Shown here in pieces: positions 13,135-25,972 of a stretch of 47,325 bases of DNA. The translations under genes were made by a program, and so were the position numbers. Source of the DNA: Irineochytrium annulatum (Eukaryota > Chytridiomycota > Chytridiomycetes > Chytridiales > Chytridiaceae); contig JADGJL010000078.1 of assembly GCA_027600665.1 (NCBI GenBank), forward strand, positions 1 through 47,325, in the 5' to 3' direction. Under the pieces are notes generated by a model that did not search any database, was not told where the DNA came from, and saw nothing but the letters and a program-made list of their open reading frames with translations. Each line of letters starts with the position of its first letter. Position 1 is the first letter of the stretch.

Positions 13135-15988
13135 CTAATCATAATTCGCCTCCGGCCAAGCGTCGGGCTCCCTCTTATGATGCGCGCCCACCATTTCGTT
13201 CTCAATGTCATCCCCAATGACGGCCGCACTCGGCCCTCCACCTTCCTCATCATCGTCCGCCCTATCCCCAATCCCCCCAACGCCACCCCCGAGCAGAAGA
13301 TTCGGCCCAAGGCCAAGCTCCTTCTTCATGCCGCCCGCCATCCCAATATCCGAGTCATCAATGTTCGCGCCAAACGCCCCGAGCCCGGATACCATCGGCA
13401 TGTTCATCGCTTGCCCCCCCATGACCGGCCGTGCCCCTCCCAGCGGCTGCCGATCCCGCTCCTTGGTTTCCCGTAAGACACCAGTCAAGTACTCCTGCCA
13501 TTCCGTCTTGTAAATCAAGTCTAGTAAAATCGGGATTTAGCAGCCATCGCACTAAGCACAATATTCTTACCTCGAATAGGTTCATTGAAATCGGCAGAGC
13601 ACTTCTCCATTAGCTTGCAAACCTCATCAGCAATATATGTTAAATGTCCCATATATCCCAAACGAACACCCTTTGGTTGCGATACAACCGCGTCGTTCTC
13701 CTTCTGCGCTGCCGTAATCCGATCGGTGAGCCTACCGTCCAGCAGTATCTAGGAACATGAGCCCTGCTGAAAGCCAAATTGATTGTACCGAGACGACCAG
13801 GTTAAACACGCTGTCCTTAACCGTCTTCATCCGGACCTCCGCCGGAGTCAGCGGTGTCGACATAAATCCACCCTCCAAATCCGCCGACTGCGGCCGCAGG
13901 TTTGCCGTGCTCGTAAATGAATACGTATTAAAGACCTTTGCAATCATGTCGTAGACGACGGAGTGCAAGAAATTGTTCCACGGATACTTGAAGAACAATT
14001 CCTAGCAAACGCTAAGAACACGACGCAGGCACAAAAATGGGGCTTACCAAGCACATCGGCAGCACATTTGACTGTACGAATCGGTCGGTAACAGAAGCAA
14101 GCTCGTCTGACACGGTGAACGACAACTCCGCGCTTGCCCCAGCTTGCGCCCCAGCCACCGATCCCGCCGAGCCCTCCACTACCCCCAACGCCCCCGTAAA
14201 AGACGCCTCGCCGGCACCACCGGCCGAAGCGTCCCCAGAATCCGCGATCTTCGCTAGCGGCTCATCCCCAACGATGTCTGTAGATGCCTGCATCTCAGAA
14301 ACCGACGGGTCGCCAGACTGTAAGGAGGCAAGCGCGCTCTTGGTGGTATTCAACTGCGACTTCGGGATGAGCCGCTCAAACAAGGGGCTGGAGGAGTAGA
14401 GGTACTGGAGGTGAAGGACCTCGGCGAAGAGCTCGCACGTCTTCAGCCGCTCGGAGCCGAGCGGTATTTGACGCCCGAGGGTAGTGTCGACCTCGTCCTG
14501 CTGGCGCTGATAAAACGCTCATCAATGACACTCACAAACAGAAGCCACCAACCATATTCCGAGGGTTCTCCAAAAGCCAAGCGAACTCGGGGAGCCGGGA
14601 CCCAATAATCCGGAGCAAAAAGTTAAGGTCCATAGCAAGCGCGCACAATTTTTCGTCGGAAGGGATAGGCGGGCCGAGCCTTTGTTGTGGGGGGAGTTGG
14701 GTCTGGTATTGGTGCTGCTGGTATTCGGCCTGCTCAATCTCGGAGCAATACCGCCGAATGAGCTCGATGATAATGTTGATCCCGTTCGTGAGGGTAGAGG
14801 TGGAGTTCTTCGAGTTCTTGTCCAACATAAAATCAACCAGCTTCCCCATTACCGCTTCGCTAATAAGCGCGTCAGAACCAACCGTAATCAAGTTCAATCC
14901 CACCTTTTTAATTCGTCCACGAGCAGGTTCCCGCCCGACAAGCTCATTCCCTCACTAATAAAGCCCTGCATCGCATCGGGCCCAATGCTTTGGTAGCTGA
15001 CAGCGATAATATCCAAGAGGGTTTGCGAAGCGGTGTTGTGGATATCCACATCTTGCGCCGGACTCAGGCGGTCGATCAGATTTGAGATCAGGTTTTGACT
15101 GCTTAACCACTGGCACACGTTCAGATCTGTCGTATCCAGAGGAAAGCGCAACACACCTGTACTATACCCTGACCCTCGGGGACCTCATCCACACTGATGA
15201 TCTTTAACAGGAGGTCAGCTATCGCAGACGTTCCGATATGCATCAAGATTTTATCTATGACATGGGTCTGGCTTTTAACGAAAACCACCATCTGCAAGTA
15301 CAAACTATTAAGCCCAGAGCAACAAGAGGAACTGCTTACATCGCCTGTCTTTTTCTGGAAGAATACATTGTTTACTTTGCTGAAATAACTCGCTTGAAGA
15401 GGGTTCAGCGGAGGCTCCTTGTCCAAGATCTTCCAAAAGTTGACCATAAGCTCGTTATTCGAGATCGCCGCCTCGCAAAGGGCAAAAATTTCGCAGCTCA
15501 GGACCTCGCAGGCGACATAAGGATACCTTCAACAGCCATCAGCCTAACGTAAACAAAAAAGGGCGTACTTGAACTTTTTGGTCTCGTCCAGGTCATCAGC
15601 AACGATGTAGTTAATGAGTTGGGCCAGGACGTTGGGCTTGCAGAGGCTGGGCAGTAAATGGAAAATCCAAATCAATTTCCACCTTTAAAGCACAGACAAA
15701 ATCAACGTACAACTCCACCAGCTTTGCATTATGCGCCTTGCATTCCTGTAACAACTCCTCCTCCTCAATCAGCTCATCCAGCGTCAGACCCTCCTTATCT
15801 AGGAGCGCGTCGATGGCCGAGGCCGAGTGATAACCGAATCTGCCCCAGCGGACGAGCGTTAGCAGCGCAACCCAGCATCAATATGAGAGTATCGCAAGGC
15901 AATGGAGCAATCCGTTGAACGAATGCTGCCCATGGGATCGATGACGAAAGAGCCCCTTATCTCACAGGCTCCAAGGCCGCGATCGCAT
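13135..15988 (-). CDS. SAPS-domain regulatory subunit of the PP6/Sit4 phosphatase
   Basis: Regulatory partner of the Sit4/PP6 phosphatase (yeast SAP proteins, animal PPP6R1-3). Exons: 15988-15966 (tentative), 15839-15711, 15646-15569, 15526-15340, 15291-15157, 15109-14904, 14859-14553, 14506-14048, 14001-13789, 13748-13571, 13520-13135; about 766 residues. Conserved SAPS blocks: AIDALLDKEGLTLDELIEEEELLQECK (family N-terminus), PYVACEVLSCEIFAL, VQWLSSQNLISNLIDRL, HNTASQTLLDII, ELKSEAVMGKLVDFML, GSERLKTCELFAEVLHL, FFKYPWNNFLHSVV. Joining over 47-nt and 44-nt introns removes two apparent frameshifts. A long Ala/Gly/Ser-rich insert at about residues 370-460 is disordered. The C-terminus is Gly/Met-rich and acidic. 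The first coding exon is uncertain because exon 2 lacks an ATG and the intron proposed is 126 nt. Confidence 0.93.
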
Positions 15989-17567
15989 CACAAAGGAGAC
16001 GGCCCAGTACGATCCTGAATCCAGTCGCAGGCCTCCGACATTGGCACGCGAGGTCCCCCGGGCTCGATCGCCCCACCATGAAAAGCGCCGGAGTGGTTCG
16101 CACCACGGCTTGTTGCTGTTCCCAAAGGGCCTCCTCCCGACTCCAGCATGGCGGTCGAATCGACAAGGACGCACCTCCAGAACATCCGCCAGGACAACAA
16201 ATTCGGTGGACAACAGTTGAATTGTGGCCCCTCACGGCAAGGCCACCGTTGATTGAGAACGCACGGCTTGTATTTTTCAATGCACACAAAATCGTGCTGT
16301 GAACTGCATACATCTACGAGTGGGAGCAACGGCATATACATCGGTGAGAGCATCCATACACTCGGAGTCCGTGTCCTAGCGCCCATCGTCCAACTGCCGA
16401 CTACAACACCTGCACTCACCCGGGCGGCGTACCCCTCGCGAGAGGAACCGAAAAGAGGAAGACGCTGCAGGGACGAATAAAATAAGGTTAAGTCAAAGCG
16501 CATACAGCTAGAAAACGATGAGCAAATAGCACCAGCAGACATCACAGAGAATACAAACGCTCGAGATAAAAAACTTCCCTACTCCACCAAAGAACGAAGA
16601 AAGCGCGCTGAGTTTTGAGCCGCAAGCTTCATTGACCCATGTGGTTGCAGGCTTGATGGCGGAAGTTGCAAATAGGGAGGAAACTCACGGTCTGTAACTT
16701 ACCGTCCCACACACGGTTGATTGACAACTGGCATCGCCCACGCCGCACGATTTCCATCGTCTTGAACTCTTGCCATCGTCTTGAGTGCTGGTCTCGGTTG
16801 TTGGGTGAGAAGATTATTACTCTAGCAAAAATTTATCTTCAAGGCCAAGGAGCACACACTCCGGAGAAAGATTCCTCGGACGTTGTCGTTATCGGCGCAA
16901 ACCAACGCTTCCCATGACCTCCCCACTTCTTTAAGAGTTCCTTGCAGATTTACTTTAGTTATTAGTACTCGACAGTCCGCATTAACTGGTTGCAAACCAC
17001 TACGATCCTTCGTCACCCAACCGTACTATGGCCAGCTTTTTGGTTGTCGAGCGCGAGCTTCGTACTGAACAGAGTACAGCACATGAACAATATCATTCGA
17101 GGCTGAGCCTCCGAAGGGCATGGCCTAGGCGAGAGATGCAGTTCCCCTCTCCTTCCGGCCAGATTAGACTGAGCCGACAGCGCTTCGCGCTTGCCGCAAA
17201 GCAAAGGGTAATGAGATTTACTACTCTTATTGTTTCAATTAAAATCAGCAAATAGTCTTGTAGTCGAGGAGGAGTCGCACATCTCGGAGCTAACCCGCGC
17301 AACGACAGAGCGGGCGACCTCGCTGGAGACGATAAGAATGGGAGCGATTTGTAGATGACGCGTGGACGCCTTCATGTCTATCGCTGCGATCTAGGGGAGT
17401 TGAAGTCGTCTGTCTGGGATCAGTGCAAAAACCACCGTCTTTCTGGCGAGAAACCAGACTTGCTATCACCGAAAATTGGGTGCTCAACCGAGGGCGCCCA
17501 GGGGCAACGATCCCCATCACCGGTACCCGCCGACAGCGCTCTGGGAAAGTTTCTTCTGTAAGCGGTG
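15989..17567. other. Intergenic region, about 1.6 kb, no gene recognised
   Basis: Separates the divergently transcribed SAPS and START-domain genes, so it holds both promoters. The longest open frame (minus strand, 15988-16545, Cys-rich) shows no family resemblance and no splice pattern. No tRNA-like A and B boxes or repeat array were found by eye. Confidence 0.4.
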
Positions 17568-20500
17568 ATGCCGGCGACCCGGCCGGTCGTACTCTTGTCG
17601 TCGAAAGTGCCGCTGGCCTTCTCCCAAACCGTCGCCGTCCCAACCATCCCCCGCGTCGTCGACGATGTCGCTATAGCCTCGTCGCCGGCCAGCGTCGCGA
17701 GCTCCCGGTTCAGCGTCGACTACAGTAGCAGCCCGATAGAGAACTCGGCGCCGATCCCGCCCCTGACCCCTCTCATCTCGGCTGCCGGTACCCCGGCGGC
17801 CTCGCTCCGCGTTTCCCAGGTGGTCCCCTCCGACTCACCTCCGAGATTGCTGATGACGGACGCCGACGGCGTCGCGACGCCGAACGAGTCGCCGTCCAGA
17901 CTCCCAAGGATTCCGTCGTCGTCGGCGATGTCCAACAAATCTCTTGTGGCGCCGTCGGCCTTGTGGGATTCACCCCCGAGGTCGATAACTGGCGTCCGGA
18001 AGAAGGCTCGTTTTGAGGATGGCCAGCCGGAGTACGAGCTGCTACTTGATAAGGCTCTTAAACTTTCCGAGGGGCTGCTGGCGAGCAGGACAGATGGGCA
18101 GGCGATCGGTCGGCGCGTTGGGACGTCAGTCGTTATTGAGAAGTTCAAGGAGCCGGCGGCCATTGCCTTAAAGGGGACGTTGAGCATACGACATGACCCT
18201 GCAACGTTCGGCGCAAAGCCCAATGTGGAGAACCTCGCTGCGGTAGTTGCAAGTCTGGAGGCTAGGTCGACGTGTGAGTACCTTACATCTTACCGCATTC
18301 CGATATGCGTTGCTAACGGCTATTTCAAGGGGATTCGTTATTTGACTCATTTGATGTAATCGAACGGGTTGACTCGGAGACCTGTCTTATCAGAGCGACA
18401 ATGAAGAAGGCAGGCATATTGTCCACGTAAGTTCTAGACTATCTAAATAAAAGATTTTAAAGGTTACCTATGTTTGTGTTTCTCCAATGTTAGGGCTAGA
18501 GACTTCATTCTGATAACACGGGCGGAGGCAACCACGTCGGGGTGGCGTCTGACAGCCTGCTCCGTACCACAAAGTCCCGACGCCCCGCGGTCGATGAAGC
18601 CGTCACCGAACCATCAGCGTAGCCATCTCGATCTTCTTCTGTGGAAAGTGGAGCCCGACGCCGCTGGCGGGCAACAGAACCTGCACCCGGCTTTTAAGCT
18701 GACGTGCCTCATTCAAATGGGAACTCGCCTCTTCTCGCATGGAATCGCGGCCCGGGTTGAGCAGGGGATCGCGGATAGCATTGGCGCTTGTGTGGAATAC
18801 CTCCGCGACCGGGGATTCCCGCCGACCTTGACGGTGAGAGCGGACGGCGTGCGCCTCCACTCAGAGGACGTCGACCAGGCGCGACGGGTGGCGGAGTTCC
18901 GGTGGACGGTTGACGCCCACGAGGACAGCTTGAGGTCTGCCTGGCGGCCGAGCTTTGACGGCCTTAGCAGCGATGAGGACGATGACGTCCCGACCGGCTC
19001 TGAGTCGAATACGTCGTCCCGCAGCCAGACAAGCCCGACCCGCGCCTCTTCCGTCATCTCACCCCTTTCCAAAGTCCCGCCGCGTGCACGACGCGGCTCT
19101 CGATCCTCCCTTGCCTCCTTGCCGGCCCGGACAGCACCTTCCGCTACCCTCCGCCTTGATCGTACCCAATGGGTTGGCGGCGCGGGCATCCGCGTCCAGT
19201 ACGCGCTCGCGCGCGACGCGGGTACGCGCGCAGTGGCCGTCGACGAGCGGCTGCTGGATTGCGTTGCGGACGGGGACGGCGGGTGGGTCGTGCGCGCCCG
19301 GGCGCCGATGGGAGACGTGGCTGGCGTGATTGTGTTGCGGGTGGAGAGGGACGCTAACCTGGGACGCGGAGAGTTTGTGGTTAACGGGGGTAGAAGGAGG
19401 CTGGTTGCTGGGGAGTTTGCGGCAGGGAAGGTTGAAGATAGTGGTTTGAAGAGGGCTTCAATGGACTCGAGGAGGGGGTCGGCGACTGGGTCTGTGCTCA
19501 ATTCAAGGAGGAACTCTGGGGTACCGGCTGGGCGTGCGGGGACGCCGTCGGGTCGTGGGTCTATGGATTCAACGAGGTCGTTCGCGACGGCTGGGGACTC
19601 GCATAAAAGGAAGTCGTGGGGATCTGTCGCTTTCGCCACAGGCACGCCGCTACTGCCGTCCGTGACGTTGCCCCTCCACATCCATCGGCAGACAGAGAGC
19701 GTTACGAAGGCGTACAACCTTTTTAATGAGCTTTTGACGGATTCGGACTTCGTTGACGTGGGTACATTCGGGGATGAGGTCGATGTCGAAAGAAAGGCAA
19801 TCCCTGGTCATCCGCTGGGTGTCTTTAGGCTGACGTCGATCCTGTCGTGCAAGAGGGTGGATGAGTCGTGGGACTTTTTCACCACGGCGGGGGCCTTTTT
19901 CGGCCGAGAGAAGTGTAATACCGTCTTCACTATTCAACAAGGCTTCATAAGTTCTAACCTCTCCAATGTTCAGGGGATCCGAAGGTCGAGACCGTGGACT
20001 GGGTGGATCAGCTGAGTCCGATAACAAGCCTTGGGCGCGTTAAGCTGAAGAACAAGGGATTTAATCAGTATGTTTTTGGAATGATCCCGTCACCTCTTCC
20101 CGTGATTTCTTATCATTGAATTGATTGCGCAGGCCAAGAGACATGACGCTTGCCCTAACGCGTGTTCACGGCGACGGGATTTGGCAGACCTTTGAGACTT
20201 CGGTATCGGATCCAAAGCTCCCCGCTGAGGAGGCGACACATGTCCGAGCCCACTGCGAAGTGACGGGCTTCCAGTTCGAACTTATAGACGGCCGGAGAAA
20301 AGGCGAGAAGTGCGTTCGAGTGACATATATCACGCAGGTTGACCCACGCGATTGGCTCCCTACCCCCGCTGCCACCGTCGTTACCCCCACCATCATCGGC
20401 GCTCTTGCCGACTTCGCCCGGCAAAGGGGCAGCCCGCCGCTGCCCGTCCGCGTCGACGGCCCTGTTGAGGTCACAGAGGAGGCACACGACCGCGACGCCG

Positions 20501-21447
20501 GCACATACAGCTGCGTCTACGTCGCCGCTCCTGGTATAGGCTCGGCCCGGTCGGGGCGCCGCTCAAGCGTCAGCAGTGTCTCGAGCGTAGCGATTTCAAT
20601 AGCGGGTACCCAAGGTCCCGTAGTGGATTTCCGGCTGGATCACTTTACTTGGAGCCGTGGAGATCTGGTCGTCAGGATCGTTCATGCTGACGACGGCGAC
20701 GATGAGGACGCCGATGTGGCCCCGGTGACGGCGAAGGCAATTCGCGACCCTCGCTACGGGCCGTCATCCTTCGTCCTAAGAGTCGCTCACCCAACGCTCG
20801 CTCGGCCTGGGATCTTTCGGCTGACGATCTCGCAAGGCGAGAGGTGGAGCGGTTTGTGGGTGAATGGGCGCGGGATTGGTGGGTTGGTGCCGGTCGCGCG
20901 GGAGATGGAGGAGGAGCTCCGGTTGATGGAGGCGGAGGAGGATGCACTGATGGAGGCGAGCTCGCCGACGGCATCGGAGCTCACGGACCCATTCATGGCG
21001 GACGGCTCCCGTTTCGATACGCTGCGGCCAAAGAAGTCGCAAAGCGATGAGGGAGGACGAGCGCAGGTGCTGTTGAAGTCCTATGGGCCGGTTATGAGTG
21101 TGGGCGAGCTTTCGCGGCTGACACCTTCGTCTATATTCGCAACATCGACCGGGTCATTATCCGAGAGGAGGTCGTCGTCAGCCTCCACAGCGCGAGCGTC
21201 GATGTTGAGCGACGCGGAGACGTCAGACACGGGAGAGGATGAGGGGCCGGAGGCTAGTACGGTTAACGACCCTTCGGAAGTGAGGGGTGGCGAGGTCCGG
21301 ACAACCATGCCAAGCGATGTTACTCAGGCGCCCGCTGCGTCCGCGAAGGCACCGTTGCTCTTTGGAATGATCAAGACGTCGATTTTTATTGTGATGTGCA
21401 GCTTCATCGCTCATTTTATGTTTATAACTTTTTTAGATGATATCTAA
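17568..21447 (+). CDS. Tail-anchored protein with duplicated START plus beta-domain module
   Basis: Lipid-binding START-family protein, 1,210 residues, five exons: 17568-18273, 18330-18426, 18494-19914, 19974-20067, 20133-21447. A disordered Ser/Pro-rich N-terminus (about 1-150) is followed by START 1 (about 155-390; W-D-S at the exon 1/2 junction, FDSFDVIERVD, ILSTARDFILITRAE). A charged linker and a beta-rich domain (about 487-573, LRLDRTQW to VLRVERD) follow. A Ser/Arg linker leads to START 2 (about 670-880; EKWDPKVETVDWV, NRPRDMTLALTRV) and a second copy of the beta domain (about 937-1030, FRLDHFTW to VLRVAHP). The end is an acidic linker and one hydrophobic helix at about 1180-1207 (LFGMIKTSIFIVMCSFIAHF), typical of a tail anchor. 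The Trp-Asp pair of each START domain appears only after splicing. Lipid ligand and membrane are unknown; an ER or contact-site role is inference. Confidence 0.8.
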
Positions 21448-21594
21448 ACGGGAGGTATTGGAACTTTTATTAGCATCATATTATCGCATGGCATCGTAAT
21501 ATCTATCATCATACATTTTCTCTGTTTTCGTTAGATTGTTGATGAGCCCGGATTGTCGTTGGCCGGAGGCTTGTACATAACCGATGTCGGCAGA

Positions 21595-24500
21595 ATGGCA
21601 GCACGAACAACCTCTCTGCTCCTTGCCTTTCGGCCTTTACGGACCTGCTTCGTCAACATCCCGCCCGCGTGGCTATCAAATCTTGTCGAGCTGAAGGTTT
21701 GGTCGCGCTGGGTGCCGAAGTGTTTATGCTGGAAGAAAGTATGATATCGCGCGGACAGTGATCAAAGTCACAACCCTTCCCGACGATGGCTCAGAGCCGC
21801 ACAGCGTGCACCTCGGATGCTCCGGCGGTACGTCGACTCCTGTCACGGCATCCCTGCAGGACGTTGACCGTTCGTCTGGGTGGCGTGGTACTGATCCGGC
21901 GGACACGGCGCTGAAAGACGTACTGGAGATTGATAGTCAGTATGGGCAGATGCTGGGGTTGAGGGAAGGGCAAAAGGTGGGCTTTCTTTGCAGACGTTGG
22001 AGGTAACGACGCGTAGGTCGGCGCCGTCGTACTGTCGAAGGCCCCCGCCGCTGTTTCTATTAATGTAGAACCGTTGACGGAGGATGACTGGGAAATCTTA
22101 GTACGTAGCCGCCGTTGCATATGTTGTATATCGCTCTTTTTTAATACGTTTCGTTTCTTGTTGTTAGGAATTACACGCGAATTACATTGAGGAGCAGCTG
22201 TTAAATCAGATTCGAGTTGTAAATAAAGATCAACTTATCGCCGTCTGGGTTCATGGCACCACTCTTATTCGACTTCGCGTGTGTAAGGACCTATTTAACT
22301 TGACGGAGTGTATAACATGCCCAATTCAGCGTCGATGACCCCGAATGAAGTGTTCGTTCGTCTGGAGAACAATTCGGAGGTTATTGTCGCCCCGAAGCAG
22401 CGGAGGCCGATTAAGTCGTCATCTTCGACGGCTGACGGCGCGAAGAATCCTGGTCCGCCATCGAAATTGTATCGTGTCATACCCGCCGAGAAGGTGTCTG
22501 GGCTCGCATCACATGCGGATACGCAGGGATTTGCAGTATACCTGTCGGAACGGTGTGAAGGGATGTCGGATGTTATGAAACTGGTGAAACGGCAGCCGGC
22601 GAGTGCCACATCGAAGGAACCGAGCGCGACTACGGTGCCCTTGGGGCCTGGGGGATCGCAAGAACAGCTGGTTAGACCCATCTCAATGTTCTGTCGTGTC
22701 GGTATATCAAGCCTGGTACCTCGCGGCCACGTTGCGGTGGGACTGGCTATCAGGAAGACTCTGGAGATTGACGCGTTCTCACGAGTATCGTAAGTCAGTT
22801 ATAAGTGATTGCGGGTACTCATGTGGCTTTTAGTCTTGACACCGGCAGCTCGGCGAAATTGAGTACGTGCAAATTGATTGTACGAAAAGTGAAGTGGGCC
22901 CGCGCTGAGGCGAAAGCTTTCGCCCTCAGGTACAGACTCGCTGCCTTCTATCTTAAGTTGAAATCAGTTACGCAGACCCGCTAGCCGCCAATCTGAAACG
23001 CCGATCGATAACTTCAAAGGTTACTACCTGTTTTTTGTCGCGCTCTTATCAGCCGATTGATTCCAGAGTTGATATCGAAGAAGTTATCCAGCGACGGAAT
23101 CGTCTTAACCTCTGGGATGTTATTGCCTTTAGAAGCAACGTCTACCTTCTTAATGATTGACTTTGTGACGAAGGATTCCCGATGTACGCCTTCCGAACAC
23201 TATCTTGTGTTGAAGCCGGGGTCACTGCCTTCTTTTGCGCTTGAAGAAGGAGCGTTAGCGTCAATTAACGACGTTCCACCCTCGATGTTGGTTTTACAAC
23301 TTTTATTGAACCAGCTAATTGCCCTCGCAGTTCTGCTGATCCGGTATTTCCCGTAGTTGGCGGCGTCGCCGATCTTATCACCAAGTTGGCCGGCTTAGTA
23401 ACATCCAGGGTCTCCGCGGGGACGATAAAGGACAGATTCAGGACGTCGCGTACGCTCTCAATGTGTTGTTTGCATAGACTTATCTGCTAAGTGCAGGGCG
23501 GCATTCTCCTTTCGGGAAACCACGGGTCTGGGAAGACGCTACTGGTTGACTGCCTAGTAAGCAAGCTGACTGAATCACGTATCTGTAAGCACGATTGCAT
23601 GGATGCATAGTTTGATATACTCCACTTTTTTCAATCTTTAGATTGTCACATCGTCAACTGCTCCGACTATCAATCGGACAAAATCGACACATTCCGATCT
23701 GCCTTAGATCGCATTGTAAAAGTGGCGATATGGAGCTCGCCGTCCTCGGTGGTCTTTGAAAACATAGACACCTTAACCCCGTCAGTGGATGAAAATGCTG
23801 ATCCGACGCGGATACTACAAATTATTGCGTGCTTGAAGGATGCAATTGAAAGGGCTCATCGATGCTGCCGAAGTATCACCTTCGTGGCAACCGCAGTTGA
23901 TAAAGAGAGCTTGCATACGCGAATACTGGAGGCCCGATTGTTTACGGATTTTATCCATATAAAAACGCCAGATAAGAGTATGAGGAAGCAGGTGAGCGAT
24001 AATCGCCTGCCCTCAGCTAATCAAACCAGATATTACAAGCGTTGCTCTCAAACCTCCCGCCAAGCTTCACCGCATCTAACACCGTGGATCTCTCACGCAT
24101 CGTCACATCCACGGAGGGCTACCTCCCAGCAGACCTGAGGCTTCTCCTTGAACGTGCATCCCACAACGCCGCGCTACGCCGGCTCGCCGAACCATCCGAC
24201 CCTCCCACATCCTCCGACAAGCTCTGCATCACTCAAATTGACCTTAACGACGCCATCAAAGACTTCATCCCGGCCTCCCTGCGCGGCGTACGCCAGGTCG
24301 ACTCGAACATCATCTGGGCGGACGTTGGCGGCCTGAACAACGCGAAGGCGATTTTGAAGGAGACGCTGGAGTGGCCAACTAAGTACGCGGCCATTTTTGC
24401 GAGCAACCCCTTGCGTTTGAGGTCCGGGTTGTTGTTGTACGGGTTCCCCGGCTGTGGGAAGACGCTGTTGGCGAGCGCGGTCGCGAAGGAGTTTGGGCTG

Positions 24501-25599
24501 AATTTTATCAGTGTGAAGGGGCCGGAGATTCTGAATAAGTATATAGGAGCGAGCGAGAAAGCTGTGAGTGTTACCTCTCTGTTTCCTCCACGTGTAAACG
24601 TACACTTTGATGAACGGATGGGATAGGTGCGGGATCTCTTCGACCGGGCACAAGCAGCGAAACCTTGTATCCTTTTTTTCGATGAGTTCGAGTCTGTTGC
24701 GCCACGGAGGGGCAATGACAACACTGGTGTGACGGATCGAGTGGTAAACCAAATGCTTACAGCAATGGATGGAGCTGAGGGGCTGGATGGCGTTTACGTG
24801 TTGGCGGCAACAAGGTTTGGCTAGTCGGAAGTACTAAGCTAAGACGATTATAGCCGGCCTGATCTAATCGACCCAGCGTTGCTCCGGCCGGGTCGCTTGG
24901 ACAAGAGCGTGCTTTGCGGACTGCCTAACTTTGATGAAAGGGCTGACGTGAGTTCTCACCATGTTACCGAGGGACCTGCTAATGTTCCCGTCAGATTCTT
25001 AAAGCCGTTTCGCGGAATCTGGTAGTTGATCCAGAGGTGGACTTAGAGGAGGTCTCTGGGAGGACGGATGGCTTCACGGGCGCGGATCTTCAAGGGTTGA
25101 TGTATTCGGCGAACCTAGAGGTTATCCACGACCATATGGGATCGGCGATACCAAATCTCCCTGCATCGGATGCGGTGGAAAATAGCGGGGCGAAGACAGA
25201 TGACAAGAATTTCCGGATATTGGCACCGGTGAACGTTAAGATGTCGAGAGAGCAGGAAGGGCAGATAGCTTCAAAGGTGGCCTTACGTTCACGACGGACG
25301 AGCATTGACCATGTATTTAGATCAAAGGAATTTTTTCGAATCAGACGGCGGGCGAAGTGAAGGCGGACGATCTCGCAGAACCCACCAGTGTCAATGTAAC
25401 TTTTTTGCATTTAAAAAAGACGCTGATAGTTCCACAGGCGATGTCAATCAAAATGCGGCACCTGGAGTCAGTCCTGGCCACCACCAAGTCATCCTTGGAC
25501 GCGAAAGAACGTGCAAGGTTTACTAGGATATACGGCGAGTTCAGCGGGGAGGTTATGGTGTCGGACAAGAAGTTTGGAAAGAAGACGATGATGGCATAA
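21595..25599 (+). CDS. PEX1: PEX1 peroxisomal AAA+ ATPase
   Basis: AAA+ subunit which with PEX6 pulls the receptor PEX5 out of the peroxisomal membrane. Sixteen exons: 21595-21721, 21759-21976, 22017-22100, 22168-22282, 22330-22789, 22834-22929, 23053-23286, 23331-23449, 23492-23584, 23642-23991, 24030-24563, 24627-24814, 24854-24947, 24995-25276, 25321-25395, 25438-25599; 1,076 residues, near yeast (1,043). N-terminal double-psi-barrel region has [20 protein letters not shown] split over exons 3/4. D1 has Walker A GNHGSGKT but a weak Walker B (VVFENID). D2 is canonical: [55 protein letters not shown]. The first intron (37 nt) and the exon 8/9 junction are the least certain joins. Its end converges with the minus-strand gene at 25973. 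Confidence 0.94.
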
Positions 25600-25972
25600 T
25601 AACACAGCAGGAACAAATATATCACATTGCCCGAATTGGAAAGGACCGGCACGCATTCAAAGGGCATGTTAAAGCACACGTCCGCCAACAGTCGCGCTCC
25701 GCAATTGTTCCTTTCGAAATCGCAATATATTGAGGAACAACGGAATCATTATGCCAGCGTATATATGCCATTGCAAGAAGCAACAAAAAAGGAGGACAGA
25801 TTTACGATATAACTATCAATGATGCCAATGCTGTAAGCAGAAACCATAAAGCTTCAAAATGTCAATGCAGAAAGCAAAAGCAAGAAATCAGCACCAACAA
25901 TAATGTGCGGAAGCAACACGTGCTCCTATCGATTTACTCAGCGTCCTCTCCATAGGCGCTCTTATACTCTCT
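25600..25972. other. Intergenic gap between converging genes
   Basis: A-rich 3' flanks of PEX1 (+) and the SnoaL-like gene (-). Open frames here are short and unsupported; nothing else seen. Confidence 0.5.

Noticed and set aside
14860..14912. Apparent single-base deletion in an A run of the SAPS gene
   Set aside because: A 44-nt intron (14903-14860) gives ELKSEAVMGKL, the expected conserved block.
15110..15160. Apparent 2-nt frameshift in the SAPS gene after EGQGIVQ
   Set aside because: A 47-nt GT-AG intron (15156-15110) joins VQ to WLSSQNLI in phase and matches the family, so the gene is intact here.
15988..16545. 185-aa minus-strand open frame upstream of the SAPS gene
   Set aside because: No recognisable domain or splice pattern; only the short stretch near 15966-15988 may serve as the SAPS first exon.
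12808..17567. Search for tRNA or snRNA genes in the larger gaps
   Set aside because: No paired A/B-box or cloverleaf pattern could be seen by eye; tRNAscan-SE and Infernal would be decisive.
18713..19717. 334-aa minus-strand open frame
   Set aside because: Ser/Thr/Pro/Arg-rich shadow of the START gene's long third exon; no family motif.
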